Positions 12,006 to 23,364 of a DNA stretch of 64,000 nt are shown here, in pieces. A model generated the notes under the pieces. It was not told the origin of the DNA. It saw only the letters and a list, made by a program, of their open reading frames with translations, and searched no databases. Positions within the stretch are counted from its first letter, which is position 1; each line of letters begins with the position of its first letter. Origin of the DNA: Dillenia suffruticosa (taxonomy: Eukaryota > Streptophyta > Magnoliopsida > Dilleniales > Dilleniaceae); NCBI GenBank assembly GCA_033439265.1, contig JAVTVX010000002.1:14969674-15033673 (forward strand). Direction: 5' to 3'. The position numbers and the translations under genes are program-made.

Positions 12006-12955
12006 CTGATTGGCCTTTCTAACCATAAAGATCCTATAATTTTATATTGTTTATGAGATGTTCATTATATATATATCTCCGTTGCCAATTTTATTGCCAA
12101 TAATTGCTATTGAAATATTGGTTGTGTGTGAAAATTAATTTTCACCAATGTAATTATAAAAATGACACAAATATTATATTATGTGCCCCAATGTATCTGT
12201 ATTCTAACTAAAACTCGGTATAAAAATATTTAAAAGAAGGACTAATATTGCTTTGAAGGTGAAAAGATATAGTAATATAACGTCAAATGAAAACATTAAT
12301 ATTGGTTGTTTGCTTATAAATGTTGCTACTCTCTCTCTCTCTCTCAAGTCTAACCCTAGTTCACCTCAATTACGCACTTGGGCTTTAACTTGTTATAGTG
12401 TGTACCTGTGGGATATAGCAACATGGGACAGTTTGTTTTCCTTTTCATGCTTTCTATGGTTCTACTGAATTCTGCACTTCTTTCTCAAGGTACGTTCTTT
12501 TCCCCTCCCTATATTTCTCTTGGTCTTTTCTGTTTTCTTATTTATCTTTTCTAATCTCTAGTTGCTAGTCTTACCATGTCAGTTTGAAAAATTAATGAGC
12601 AAAATTCATAATTAACTTAAGAATTTTTTTTTTTTAAAAAAATAAAAGCGTCAAGAAGAGAAAAAAATAGAATATATAATAAAGAATATAAAAACTAATT
12701 TATTGTAACTAAAATCTAATAGAAGAGAAGAAGATAAGCAAAATCAGAACCTCAACACATAATTTTTGTTTAATAATTGGATCATAGAAGAATCCCGGCA
12801 AGTCAATCATACTGTGTGTATCATCACACGGTTAAAATTAGCGTGGTTAAAATTAGCATATCATTACAAAGTTGAAATTATCGAAAACTAGAGCAGGTTC
12901 CACACTTTACCACTGTTGTGCATTGAAGGCACATCCACTCTTCATGTGCCACAAA

Positions 12956-13037
12956 CGTGAGCGGCAGGATTCGAACCTGCGCGGGCAGAGCCCACATGAT
13001 TTCTAGTCATGCCCGATAACCACTCCGGCACGCCCAC
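12956..13037 (-). tRNA. tRNA-Ser(AGA): tRNA-Ser (AGA), array copy 13
   Basis: Sequence identical to copy 1. This unit and the next share private variants such as ATACTGTGTG and TTTACCACTG, marking a recent duplication of one unit. Confidence 0.97.
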
Positions 13038-13989
13038 CTGATTGGCCTTTCTAACCATAAAGATCCTATAATTTTATTTTGTTTGTGAGATGTAAATTAT
13101 ATATATATCTCCATTGCCAATTTTATTGCCAATAATTGCTATTGAAATATTGGTTGTGTGTGAAAATTAATTTTCACCAATGTAATTACAAAAATGACAC
13201 AAATATTATATTATGTGCCCCAATGTAGTTGTATTCTAACTAAAACTCGGTATAAGAATATTTAAAAGAAAGACTAATATTGCTTTGAAGGTGAAAAGAT
13301 ATAGTAATATAACGTCAAATGAAAACATTAATATTGGTTGTTTGCTTATAAATGTTGCTACTCTCTCTCTTTCTCTCTCAAGTCTAACCGTAGTTCACCT
13401 CAATTACGCACTTGGGCTTTAAGTTGTTATAGTGTGTACCTGTGGGATATAGCAACATGGGACAGTTTGTTTTCCTTTTCATGCTTTCTATGGTTCTACT
13501 GAATTCTGCACTTCTTTCTCAAGGTACGTTCTTTTCCCCTCCCTATATTTCTCTTGGTCTTTTCTGTTTTCTTATTTATCTTTTCTAATCTCTAGTTGCT
13601 AGTCTTACCATGTCAGTTTGAAAAATTAATGAGCAAAATTCATAATTAACTTAAGAATTTTTTTTTTTTAAAAAAATAAAAGCGTCAAGAAGAGAAAAAA
13701 ATAGAATATATAATAAAGAATATAAAAACTAATTTATTGTAACTAAAATCTAATAGAAGAGAAGAAGATAAGCAAAATCAGAACCTCAACACATAATTTT
13801 TGTTTAATAATTGGATCATAGAAGAATCCCGGCAAGTCAATCATACTGTGTGTATCATCACACGGTTAAAATTAGCGTGGTTAAAATTAGCATATCATTA
13901 CAAAGTTGAAATTATCGAAAACTAGAGCAGGTTCCACACTTTACCACTGTTGTGCATTGAAGGCACATCCACTCTTCATGTGCCACAAA

Positions 13990-14071
13990 CGTGAGCGGCA
14001 GGATTCGAACCTGCGCGGGCAGAGCCCACATGATTTCTAGTCATGCCCGATAACCACTCCGGCACGCCCAC
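13990..14071 (-). tRNA. tRNA-Ser(AGA): tRNA-Ser (AGA), array copy 14
   Basis: Sequence identical to copy 1; sister unit of copy 13 at 1034 bp spacing, sharing its private variants. Confidence 0.97.
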
Positions 14072-15003
14072 CTGATTGGCCTTTCTAACCATAAAGATCC
14101 TATAATTTTATTTTGTTTGTGAGATGTAAATTATATATATATCTCCATTGCCAATTTTATTGCCAATAATTGCTATTGAAATATTGGTTGTGTGTGAAAA
14201 TTAATTTTCACCAATGTAATTACAAAAATGACACAAATATTATATTATGTGCCCCAATGTAGTTGTATTCTAACTAAAACTCGGTATAAGAATATTTAAA
14301 AGAAAGACTAATATTGCTTTGAAGGTGAAAAGATATAGTAATATAACGTCAAATGAAAACATTAATATTGGTTGTTTGCTTATAAATGTTGCTACTCTCT
14401 CTCTCTCTCTCAAGTCTAACCCTAGTTCACCTCAATTACGCACTTGGGCTTTAAGTTGTTATAGTGTGTACCTGTGGGATATAGCAACATGGGACAGCTT
14501 GTTTTCCTTTTCATGCTTTCTATGATTCTACTGAATTCTCCACTTCTTTCTCAAGGTACGTTCTTTTCCCCTCCCTATATTTCTCTTGGTCTTTTCTTTT
14601 TTCTTATTTATCTTTTCTAATCTCTTGTTGCTAGTATTATCATGTAAGTTTGAAAAATTAAAAGGCAAAATTTGTAATTAAATTACGAATTTTTTAAAAA
14701 AAAAATAAAACCGTCAAGAAGAGAAAAAAATAGAATATATAATAAAAACTATAAAAACTAATTTATTGTAACTAAAATCTAATAGAAGAGAAGAAGATAA
14801 GCAAAATCAAAACCTCAACACATAATTTTTGTTTAATAATTGGATCATAGAAGAATCCCGTCAAGTCAATCATATCGTGTCTATCATCACATGGTTAAAA
14901 TTAGCATATCATTACATAGTTGAAATTATCGAAAACTAGAGCAGGTTCCACACTTTACTACTGTTGTGCATTGAAGGCACATCCACTCTTCATGTGCCAC
15001 AAA

Positions 15004-15085
15004 CGTGAGCGGCAGGATTCGAACCTGCGCGGGCAGAGCCCACATGATTTCTAGTCATGCCCGATAACCACTCCGGCACGCCCAC
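15004..15085 (-). tRNA. tRNA-Ser(AGA): tRNA-Ser (AGA), array copy 15
   Basis: Sequence identical to copy 1. The stretch starting here and running ~590 bp rightwards matches the stretch starting at copy 18, exactly 3098 bp away. Confidence 0.97.
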
Positions 15086-16036
15086 CTGATTGGCCTTTCT
15101 AACCATAAAGATCCTATAATTTTATTTTGTTTATGAGATGTTCATTATATATATATCTCCGTTGCCAATTTTATTGCCAATAATTGCTATTGAAATATTG
15201 GTTGTGTGTGAAAATTAATTTTCACCAATGTAATTATAAAAATGACACAAATATTATATTATGTGCCCCAATGTAGTTGTATTCTAACTAAAACTCGGTA
15301 TAAGAATATTTAAAAGAAAGACTAATATTGCTTTGAACGTGAAAGATATAGTAATATAACGTCAAATGAAAACATTAATATTGGTTGTTTGCTTATAAAT
15401 GTTGCTACTCTCTCTCTCTCTCTCTCAAGTTTAACCCTAGTTCACCTCAATTACGCCCTTGGGCTTTAAGTTGTTGTAGTGTGTACCTGTGGGATATAGC
15501 AACATGGGACAGTTTGCTTTCCTTTTCATGCTTTCTATGGTTCTACTAAATTTTGCACTTCTTTCTCAAGGTACGTTCTTTTCCCCTCCCTATATTTATC
15601 TTGGTCTTTTCTGTTTACTTATTTATCTTTTCTAATCTCTAGTCGCTAGTCTTACCATGTCAGTTTGAAAAATTAAAGAGCAAAATTCATAATTAAATTA
15701 AGAATTTTTAAAAAAAAATAAAATAAAACCGTCAAGAAGAGAAAAAATTAGAATATATAATAAAGAATATAAAAACTAATTTGTTGTAACTAAAATCTAA
15801 TAGAAGAGAAGAAGATAAGCCTAATCAGAACCTCAACACATAATTTTTGTTTAATAATTGGATCATAGAAGAATCCCGGCAAGTCAATCATACTGTGTGT
15901 ATCATCACACGGTTAAAATTAGCGTGGTTAAAATTAGCATATCATTACAAAGTTGAAATTATCGAAAACTGGAGCAGGTTCCACACTTTACTACTGTTGT
16001 GCATTGAAGGCACATCCACTCTTCATGTGCCACAAA

Positions 16037-16118
16037 CGTGAGCGGCAGGATTCGGACATGCGCGGGCAGAGCCCACATGATTTCTAGTCATGCCCGGTAA
16101 CCACTCCGGCACGCGCAC
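16037..16118 (-). pseudogene. Decayed tRNA-Ser (AGA), array copy 16
   Basis: The anticodon arm still reads AGA, but the T arm is damaged (stem GCATG against CCTGC, loop TCCGAAT), so the B box no longer fits GGTTCGAATCC. The acceptor also has a C-T mismatch (GTGCGCG against CGCTCAC). Loss of the B box argues against efficient Pol III transcription. In the same unit the signal-peptide exon has lost its ATG (GTG at 16535), so both elements of this unit look dead. Confidence 0.85.
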
Positions 16119-17065
16119 TTGATTGGCCTTTCTAATCATAAAGATACTCTAATTTTATTTTGTTTATGAGATGTTCATTATATATTTATCTCTATTGCCA
16201 ATTTTATTGGCAATAATTGCTACTGAAATATTGGTTGTGTGTGAAAATTAATTTTCACCAATGTAATTATAAAAATGACACAAATATTATATTATGTACC
16301 CCAATGTAGTTGTTTTGTGACTAAAACTCGATATAAGAATATTTAAAAGAAAGACTAATATTGCTTTGAAGGTGAAAAGATATAGTAATATAACGTCAAA
16401 TGAAAAGATTAATATTGGTTGTTTGCTTATAAATGTTGCTACTCTCTCTCTCTCTCAATTCTAACCCTAGTTCACCGCAATTACGCACTTGGGCTTTAAG
16501 TTGTTATAGTGTGGACACTGTGGGATATAGCAACGTGGGACAATTTGTTTTCCTTTTCATGCTTTTTATGGTTCTACTTAATTCTCCACTTCTTTCTCAA
16601 GGTACGTTCTTTTCCCCTCCCTATATTTCTCTTGGTCTTTTCTGTTTTCTTATTTATCTTTTCTAATCTCTAGTTACTAGTATTATCATGTAAGTTTGAA
16701 AAATTAAAGGGCAAAATTCATAATTAAATTAAGAATTTTAAAAAATAAAAAATAAAACCGTCAAGAAGAGAAAAAAATAGAATATGTAATAAAGAATATA
16801 AAAACTAATTTATTGTAACTAAAATCTAATAGAAGAGAAGAAGATAAGCAAAATCAGAACCTCAACACATAATTTTTGTTTAATAATTGGATCATGGAAG
16901 AATCCCGGCAAGTCAATCATATGGTGTGTGTCATCACATGGTTAAAATTAGCGTAGTTAAAATTAGCATATCATTAAATAGTTGAAATTATCGAAAACTA
17001 GGGCAGGTTCCACACTTTACTACTGTTGTGCATTGAAGGCACATCCACTCTTCATGTGCCACAAA

Positions 17066-17147
17066 CGTGAGCGGCAGGATTCGGACCTATGCGGGCAGAG
17101 CCCACATGAATTCTAGTCTTGCCCGATAACCACTCCGGCACACCCAC
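17066..17147 (-). pseudogene. Decayed tRNA-Ser (AGA), array copy 17
   Basis: The anticodon stem is mismatched (CAAGA against TCATG, with an altered loop), the T stem reads ATAGG against CCTGC and the T loop is TCCGAAT, breaking the B box. The acceptor has an extra wobble (GTGGGTG). The TCCGAAT change is shared with copy 16, so the two probably descend from one damaged unit. Confidence 0.85.
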
Positions 17148-18101
17148 CTGATTGGCCTTTCTAACCATAAAGATACTATAATTTTGTTTTGTTTATGAAA
17201 TGTTCATTATATATATATCTCCATTGCCAATTTTATTGCCAATATTTGCTACTGAAGTATTGGTTGTGTGTGAAAATTAATTTTCACCAATGTAATTATA
17301 AAAATGGCAGAAATATTATATTGTGTGCCCCAATTTAGTTGTTTTGTAACTAAAACTCGGTATAAGAATATTTAAAAGAAAGACTAATATTGCTTTGAAG
17401 GTGAAAAGATATAGTAATATAACGTCAAATGAAAAGATTAATATTGGTTGTTTGCTTATAAATGTTGCTACTCTCTCTCTCTATCTCTCTCTCAAGTCTA
17501 ACCCTAGTTCACCTCAATTACGCACTTGGGCTTTAAGTTGTTATAGTGTGTACCTGTGGGATATAGCAACATGGGACAGTTTGTTTTCCTTTTCATGGTT
17601 TTTATGGTTCTACTGAATTCTCCACTTCTTTCTCAAGGTACGTTCTTTTTCCCTCCCTATATTTCTCTTGGTCTTTTCTGTTTTCTTATTTATCTTTTCT
17701 AATCTCTAGTTACTAGTCTTACCATGTCAGTTTGAAAAATTAAAGGGCAAAATTCATAATTAAATTAAGAATTTGTTAAAAAATAAATAAAACCGTCAAG
17801 AAGAGAAAAAAATAGAATATATAATAAAGATTATAAAAACTAATTTATTGTAACTAAAATCTAATAGAAGAGAAGAAGATAAGCAAAATCAGAACCTCAA
17901 CACATAATTTTTGTTTAATAATTGGATCATAGAAGAATCCCGCCAAGTCAAATCATATCGTGTGTATCATCACATGGTTAAAATTAGCGTAGTTAAAATT
18001 AGCATATCATTACATAGTTGAAATTATCAAAAACTAGAGCAGGTTCCACACTTTACTACTGTTGTGCATTGAAGGCACATCCACTCTTCTTGTGCCACAA
18101 A

Positions 18102-18183
18102 CGTGAGCGGCAGGATTCGAACCTGCGCGGGCAGAGCCCACATGATTTCTAGTCATGCCCGATAACCACTCCGGCACGCCCAC
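18102..18183 (-). tRNA. tRNA-Ser(AGA): tRNA-Ser (AGA), array copy 18
   Basis: Sequence identical to copy 1 and fully foldable, although the two units to its left are decayed and the one to its right is diverged. The flanking ~590 bp match copy 15, suggesting this gene was replaced by gene conversion. Confidence 0.96.
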
Positions 18184-19094
18184 CTGATTGGCCTTTCTAA
18201 CCATAAAGATCCTATAATTTTATTTTGTTTATGAGATGTTCATTATATATATATCTTCGTTGCCAATTTTATTGCCAATAATTGCTATTGAAATATTGGT
18301 TGTGTGTGAAAATTAATTTTCACCAATGTAATTATAAAAATGACACAAATATTATATTATGTGCCCCAATGTAGTTGTATTCTAACTAAAACTCGGTATA
18401 AGAATATTTAAAAGAAAGACTAATATTGCTTTGAACGTGAAAGATATAGTAATATAACGTCAAATGAAAACATTAATATTGGTTGTTTGCTTATAAATGT
18501 TGCTACTCTCTCTCTCTCTCTCTCAAGTTTAACCCTAGTTCACCTCAATTACGCCCTTGGGCTTTAAGTTGTTGTAGTGTGTACCTGTGGGATATAGCAA
18601 CATGGGACAGTTTGCTTTCCTTTTCATGCTTTCTATGGTTCTACTAAATTTTGCACTTCTTTCTCAAGGTACGTTCTTTTCCCCTCCCTATATTTCTCTT
18701 GGTCTTTTCTTTTTTCTTATTTATCTTTTCTAATCTCTAGTTGCTAGTCTTACCATGTCAGTTTGAAAAATTAATGGGTAAAATTCATAATTAAATTAAG
18801 AAATTTATAAAATAAAATAAAATATAGCCGTCAAGAAGAGAAAAAAATGAAATATATAATGAAGAATATTAAAACTAATTTACTATAATTAAAACCTAGT
18901 AGAAGAGAGGAAGATGAGCAAAATTAGAGCCTCAACACGTAATTTTTTTAAATAATCGGATCATAGAAAAATCCTAGCAAGTCAATCCCATTGTGTGTAT
19001 CATCACATGGTTAAAATTTGCGAAAACTAGAGCAAGTTACACACTTCACTACTATTGTGCATTGATGGTACATCCACTCTTCCCGTGCCACAAA

Positions 19095-19176
19095 CGTGAG
19101 CGGCAGGATTCGAACCTACGCGGGCAGAGCCCACATGATTTCTAGTCATGCCCGATAACCACTCCGGCACGCCCAC
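19095..19176 (-). tRNA. tRNA-Ser(AGA): tRNA-Ser (AGA), array copy 19 (last)
   Basis: One change from copy 1 places a U-G wobble in the T stem (GTAGG against CCTGC). The B box, anticodon AGA and acceptor are intact, so it probably still folds. It lies in the most diverged unit of the array, whose 3' hairpin and signal-peptide exon are degraded. Confidence 0.85.
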
Positions 19177-19501
19177 CTGGTTTGCCTTTATGACGATATA
19201 GATAGTATAATTTGTTTTTTTTTCTGAGATGTTCATTATATATGTATATATCTCCATTGCCAATTTTGTTGTTAATAATTGCTATTGAAATATTGGTTGT
19301 GTGCGAATGGATGAAAATTAATTTTCACAATTGTAATTATAAAAATAATACACAAATATTATATTATTTGCCCTAATTTAGTTGTTTTGTAACTAAAACT
19401 CAATATAAGAATATTTTAAGAAAAGATTAATGTTGCGTGAAAAAATATAGTAATATAAAGTCAAAACAAAAGATTAATATTGGTTGTTTGCTTATAAATG
19501 T

Positions 19502-19740
19502 TGCTACTTTCTCTCTCTCTCTCTCTAATCTAACCCTGGTTCACCTCAATTACACTCTTAGGCTTTAAGTTGTTATATTGTGTACTTGTGGGATTTGGCA
19601 ACATGAAGTAGTTTATTTTCCTTTTCATGCTTTCAATGGTTCTACTGAATTCTCCACTTAAGTCTATAATGCTAGAAAATAAATCCTTTTGTGGTTTTAG
19701 ATTTTGCACCATATGGATAAATTTTAAATTTGCAGGTTCA
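19502..19740 (+). pseudogene. Terminal, broken copy of the signal-peptide exon
   Basis: This is the right end of the tandem array. The CT repeat and leader are recognisable, but the ATG at 19603 is followed by K and a stop, and the exon stops matching other copies near 19658, where the CTTTCTC block and the splice donor are missing. From there the sequence is unlike the rest of the array and leads into the region with the candidate second exon. Confidence 0.6.
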
Positions 19741-19859
19741 GTTTTATATATGACGACTTAAAAATTAAGTTAGCAATCCATTTGTCAATCATACGAAAAA
19801 AGAAGTATATTCTCTATCTCAAGTCTAATGGCTTTCCTTTGGGCTTGCTTGCGGTGCAG

Positions 19860-19979
19860 GACCAACGCCATACGGCAAGAACGAAACTAAGTGGTGCATG
19901 TGGACCAAATGGCTACTTCGAATGCTTTCTTGTATTCAATTCTAAATATGGGGCAACCAAAATGCCAATGAATTGCTAA
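19860..19979 (+). pseudogene. Possible second exon of a small Cys-containing secreted peptide
   Basis: A plant-like acceptor (TTGCGGTGCAG) precedes an open frame of 39 codons ending in TAA. The frame contains SGACGPNG, YFEC and KYGATKMPMNC, so it has Cys at residues 14, 22 and 39 in a spacing reminiscent of plant defensin-like or pollen-coat-type peptides. The last Cys is directly before the stop, where such peptides often end in C-x-C. It lies just past the array's last signal-peptide exon, where a duplicated gene's unduplicated part would be expected. Against this, the acceptor at 19860 gives phase 0 whereas the array exon ends in phase 1, and the adjacent first exon is broken. I treat it as a relic; the family is a guess from the Cys pattern. 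Confidence 0.27.
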
Positions 19980-20061
19980 TGGCAGCAATCACTTTTGCCA
20001 TTGTAACATAGTTTGTTGTAAAAAAAAAATGCTCTCTATTGTGGTTCTTTAGCATTGTTTT

Positions 20062-20228
20062 ATTTTTTCGGTCTCTATGGTTAGGTCACCATCCGGTATT
20101 CAAGGTTTTGTCCCGACTAATCCGGACCGACCTGACTGTCGGGCCTCATTTGAGGAAGAGGTCTCCTAACATTGTTTTTTTCATGCACAGGGGAAGTCGA
20201 ACTCCCGATCTAGTTAAGGGATGAAGGT
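20062..20228 (-). mobile_element. SINE copy (degenerate), left of the U2 array
   Basis: Shares with the other copies the blocks GGACCGACC, GACTAATCCGG and TCGAACTCCCGATCTAG in minus orientation. No clear target-site duplication is visible. It sits between the tRNA-array edge and the first U2 unit. Confidence 0.6.
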
Positions 20229-20409
20229 GTCATTCTCATCTAGAGGTTATTTCTTTTCACCTAGAGGTTTCAAGTTCGAGCTATTGTAGACAACCTGAAG
20301 GCCTCTCACCAAAGGCAATGGGAGGGTCCTACATCTCACATCGTTTGATTGGAAAGATAGCTCAAGACACAGGCTTGTGTATAAGTGAAAGGCTCTTCCA
20401 TGTTTAATC

Positions 20410-20600
20410 ATATCTTTCTTGGCCTTTTGGCCAAGATCAAGTGTGGTATTATGTCATATCGTTTAATATTTGATATGTTGGCTATTCTCTCACATGATAT
20501 TAAATTAATTTTTTAATGGGATGGCCCGCCACGATAGCTTGTTATTGGGGCCTTCATGCGTTGCCCTTGCGTTGCACAATAGCATGAGCCTGGCGCCCCA
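20410..20600 (+). pseudogene. U2 snRNA, copy 1, degenerate
   Basis: It begins ATATCTTTCTTGG and keeps most of the U2 layout, including the 3' box (AGTCCAA). The branch-point-pairing region reads GTGGTATTATG instead of GTAGTATCTG, stem II is altered, and the upstream element at 20333 is ATCTCACATCG, one base off the plant consensus. A change in the branch-recognition bases makes a working spliceosomal U2 unlikely. Confidence 0.8.
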
Positions 20601-21397
20601 ATCAAAGCGCAGTCCAAATATTCTTGAATTGTAAATTTTAATTTTGCTGATTGGCTCAATTTGTAATCTGAGTTTGAAAATAGGAGTTTTTTTATTTAAT
20701 TTTTTATATATTTGGGTTTATATGTATATAATCTTTGTATGCTCAATTTGGGCGCCATTTCTAAGGAATTTTCGTGATCATTTGTTGCTATATGTTATCG
20801 TCCATAAAGCATTTTCCATTATCGATGATCTTTTAGTGGGCTTATACTTCAATTATTTTTCTTAAGGCCAAGGTTTTCTGTCATACTCCGTGGTCAGGAG
20901 CTTGAATTGCTAGTCAAAATAGTCATGAAGGAAAATGCCTTTTTTTTTTATTGTCGAGTCAAAATAGTCATTTGAAAATTTATTTATTTTTTTGTTCAAA
21001 ATCAAATAATCTTTTTCCCATTCTCAGGGTAACTTCTCCTCAAGGCCTAAAAAATTTGATGGGGGTGAAGTTCATAGCTCTGAAAACTTGCCTTGATTAT
21101 CTAATCAAAAATGATACCCAAGATTTCATTTTTTTCTAGTATCCTAAGTTGAAGTTTTGAGTAGTTCTCTCCCTCAAATACTTTATTTATCAGATGTTGA
21201 ATACATCTTTCAGGTTAAAACTTATTCATGCCCCTTAGAAAGCATGTTTGAGTTTGATTTGAAAATGTCAATCTATCTCAGTGGTAATGAACAACGCCAG
21301 TCAGAAGGGGAGGGTCATGTATCCCAGATCATTTGATTGGAAAGATAGCTCAAAACACACGCTTGTATATAAATGAATCGCTCTTCTATGTTTAAGC

Positions 21398-21570
21398 ATA
21401 CCTTTCTTGGCCGTATCTGTTCTTATCAATTTAATATATGATATGTGGGTTATTAGTTCACATGATATTAAATTACTTTTTTATGGGGAAGGCCTGTAAC
21501 GGTAGTTTGCTACTGGGGCTTTCATGCGTTGCTCTTGTGTTGCACTATCGCATGCGCCTGGTCCCTCCAC
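21398..21570 (+). pseudogene. U2 snRNA, copy 2, internal deletion
   Basis: It starts like U2 (ATACCTTTCTTGGCC) and then jumps to GTATCTGTTC, losing about 21 nt that hold the 5' stem-loop half and part of the branch-point-recognition region. The upstream element is also damaged (ATCCCAGATCA at 21321). It is a non-functional copy. Confidence 0.88.
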
Positions 21571-22086
21571 CAAAGTGCAGTCCAAATATTCTTGAATCGT
21601 AAATGTTAATTTTGCTAATTAGTTCTATTTGTAATTTGGGTTTGAAAACAAGAGTTTCTTTCTTAATTTTTTATATATTTGGTTTACATGTGTGTAATCT
21701 TTGTATACTCAATTTAGGCGCCATTTCTAAGGAATTTTCAGAATCATTTGTTACTATATGTTATCCTCAATAAAGCATTTTCCATTATTGATGATCTTTT
21801 AGTGGGATTATACTTCAAATATTTTTCTTTGGGCCAAGGTTTCCTGTCATACTCCATGGTCAAGAGCTTCAATTGCTAGTGAAAGTAGTCACGAAGCAAG
21901 GTGCTTTTTGTTTTTCTTTTTTTTGTCCAAAGTGAAATAGTATTTTTCCCATTACCAGGGTAACTTCTCCTCAAGGCCTAAAAAATTTGAAGGGGGTGAA
22001 GTTCATAGTTTTGAAAACTTGCCTTGATTATCGAATCAAAAATGATACCCATGATTTCATTTTTTTTCTAGTATCCTAAGTAGAAG

Positions 22087-22262
22087 TTTTTTTTTTTTGG
22101 TACCATGTCTTGGATACTGTCTGATATCTGGGGTTTCACCCTGACTAATGCGGACCGACCGTTGCAGTGGCTCCTTTTCGGAGGGCGGGTTTCCTAACAG
22201 AGAACGCTCCATATACATGAGGGTCCGATATTTCCGGTGAGAGTTGAATCTCGATCGTGCTT
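22087..22262 (-). mobile_element. SINE copy inserted in the U2 array spacer
   Basis: In minus orientation it runs from an A-tail (T run at 22087-22098) through GGTACCATGTCTTGG and GACTAATGCGGACCGACC to GAATCTCGATCGTGCTTAA. It replaces spacer sequence that the neighbouring U2 units keep, so it inserted after the U2 array formed. Confidence 0.75.
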
Positions 22263-22376
22263 AAAATTTATTCATGCCCCTTCAAAAGCATGTTTGAGTT
22301 CGATTTGAAACTAAGTTTATCAGTAGTGATGAACAATGCCAACTCTGAGATTAAATCGAGAAGGGGAGGGTCCTGT

Positions 22377-22429
22377 ATCCCACATCGTTTGATTGGAAAG
22401 ATAGCTCAAGACACACGCTTGCATATAAG
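22377..22429 (+). promoter_or_regulatory. Plant snRNA promoter: upstream sequence element plus TATA
   Basis: ATCCCACATCG at 22377-22387 is a perfect match to the plant snRNA upstream sequence element (RTCCCACATCG). A TATAAG box starts at 22424, 30 nt before the U2 start. The 36-nt gap fits the wide spacing of Pol II snRNA genes rather than the ~10-nt shorter gap of plant Pol III U6 genes. Confidence 0.93.
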
Positions 22430-22453
22430 TGAAACGCTTTTCTTTGTTTCAGC

Positions 22454-22646
22454 ATACCTTTCTCGGCCTTTTGGCTAAGATCAAGTGTAGTATCTGTTCT
22501 TATCAGTTTAATATCTGATACGTGAGCTATTAGCTCACATGATATTAAATTAATTTTTTATGGGGAAGGCCTGCTACGGTAGCTTGCTATTGGGGCCTTC
22601 ATGTGTCGCCCTTGCGTTGCACTATTGCATGGGCCTGGCACCCCCC
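22454..22646 (+). ncRNA. U2: U2 spliceosomal snRNA, intact copy (3 of 4)
   Basis: U2 snRNA pairs with the intron branch point in the nuclear spliceosome. This copy begins ATACCTTTCTCGGCC as in plant U2, keeps GTAGTATCTG (branch-point pairing), a perfect stem GTGAGC-TATTA-GCTCAC and an Sm site AATTTTTTA, followed by the 3' stem-loops (TTGCGTTGCACTATTGCATGGGCC). The plant 3' box appears as CA...AGTTCAA at 22647-22663, which sets the 3' end near 22646, close to the usual ~196 nt. With the perfect promoter upstream it is the only copy here I would expect to be expressed. The exact 3' end is an estimate. Confidence 0.93.
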
Positions 22647-23364
22647 ACCAAAGTGCAGTTCAAATATTCTTGAATTGTAAATGTTAATTCTGTTAATTAG
22701 CTCTATTTGTAATTTGGGTTTGAAAATGAGAGTTTCTTTCCTATTTAATATTTTATATATTTGGGTTTACATGTATGTAATCTTTATTCTTAATTTGGGC
22801 ACTAGTTCTAGGGAATTTTCATAATCATTTGAAGCTTATATGCTATCCTCTATAAAGCATTTTCCATTATTGATGATCTTTTAGTGGGCTTATACTTCAA
22901 TTATTTTTCTTAAGGCCAAGGTTTTCTGTTATACTTCGTAGTCAAGAGCTTGAATTGCTAGTGAAAGTAGTCATGAAGCATAGTGCCTTTTTTTTTTCTT
23001 TTTTTCTTTTTTTTTTTTTTGGGTCCAAAGTCAAATAGTCCTTTTCCCATTCCCAGGGTAACTTCTCCTCAAGGCCTAAAAATTTTGAAGGGGGTGAAGT
23101 TCATGGTTCTGAAAACTTGCCTTAATTATCGAATCAAAATTGATACCCATGATTTCATTTTTTTTCTAGTATCCTAAGTTGAAGTTTTGAGTAGATCTCT
23201 CTTCCCTACTTTATTTATCTGATGTGGAATACATCTTTAAGGTTAAAACTTATTCATGCCCCTTTGAAAGCATGTTTGAGTTTGATTTGAAACTAAGTCT
23301 ATCTATTTCGGTAGTGATGAGCAACGCCAACTCGGAGATTAATTCGAGAAAGGCAGGGTCCTGT

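Larger units (their letters stand above)
1..19730. repeat. Tandem array of ~1.03-kb units, each with tRNA-Ser(AGA) plus a signal-peptide exon
   Basis: The same ~1.03-kb unit is repeated head to tail about 19 times and the window starts inside a unit. Spacing between successive tRNA genes is 1031, 1034, 1031, 1034, 1034, 1019, 1030, 1034, 1033, 1028, 1031, 1032, 1034, 1014, 1033, 1029, 1036 and 993 bp. In plus-strand order a unit holds a signal-peptide exon and splice donor, an A/T homopolymer block, a short hairpin, the tRNA gene on the minus strand, a GAAAATTAATTTTC palindrome, a TATA box and a CT repeat. Units up to ~10.2 kb are nearly identical; those from ~10.2 kb rightwards carry many more substitutions and the last one is the most diverged. 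This fits growth by unequal crossing-over with recent homogenisation on the left. Confidence 0.97.

Noticed and set aside
19027-19263. 78-codon minus-strand frame
   Set aside because: It is a translation through tRNA copy 19 and its flanks.
1-19730. Regular repeats resembling a CRISPR array
   Set aside because: The units are ~1 kb with no short repeat/spacer pattern, contain eukaryotic tRNA and promoter features, and lie in plant nuclear DNA.
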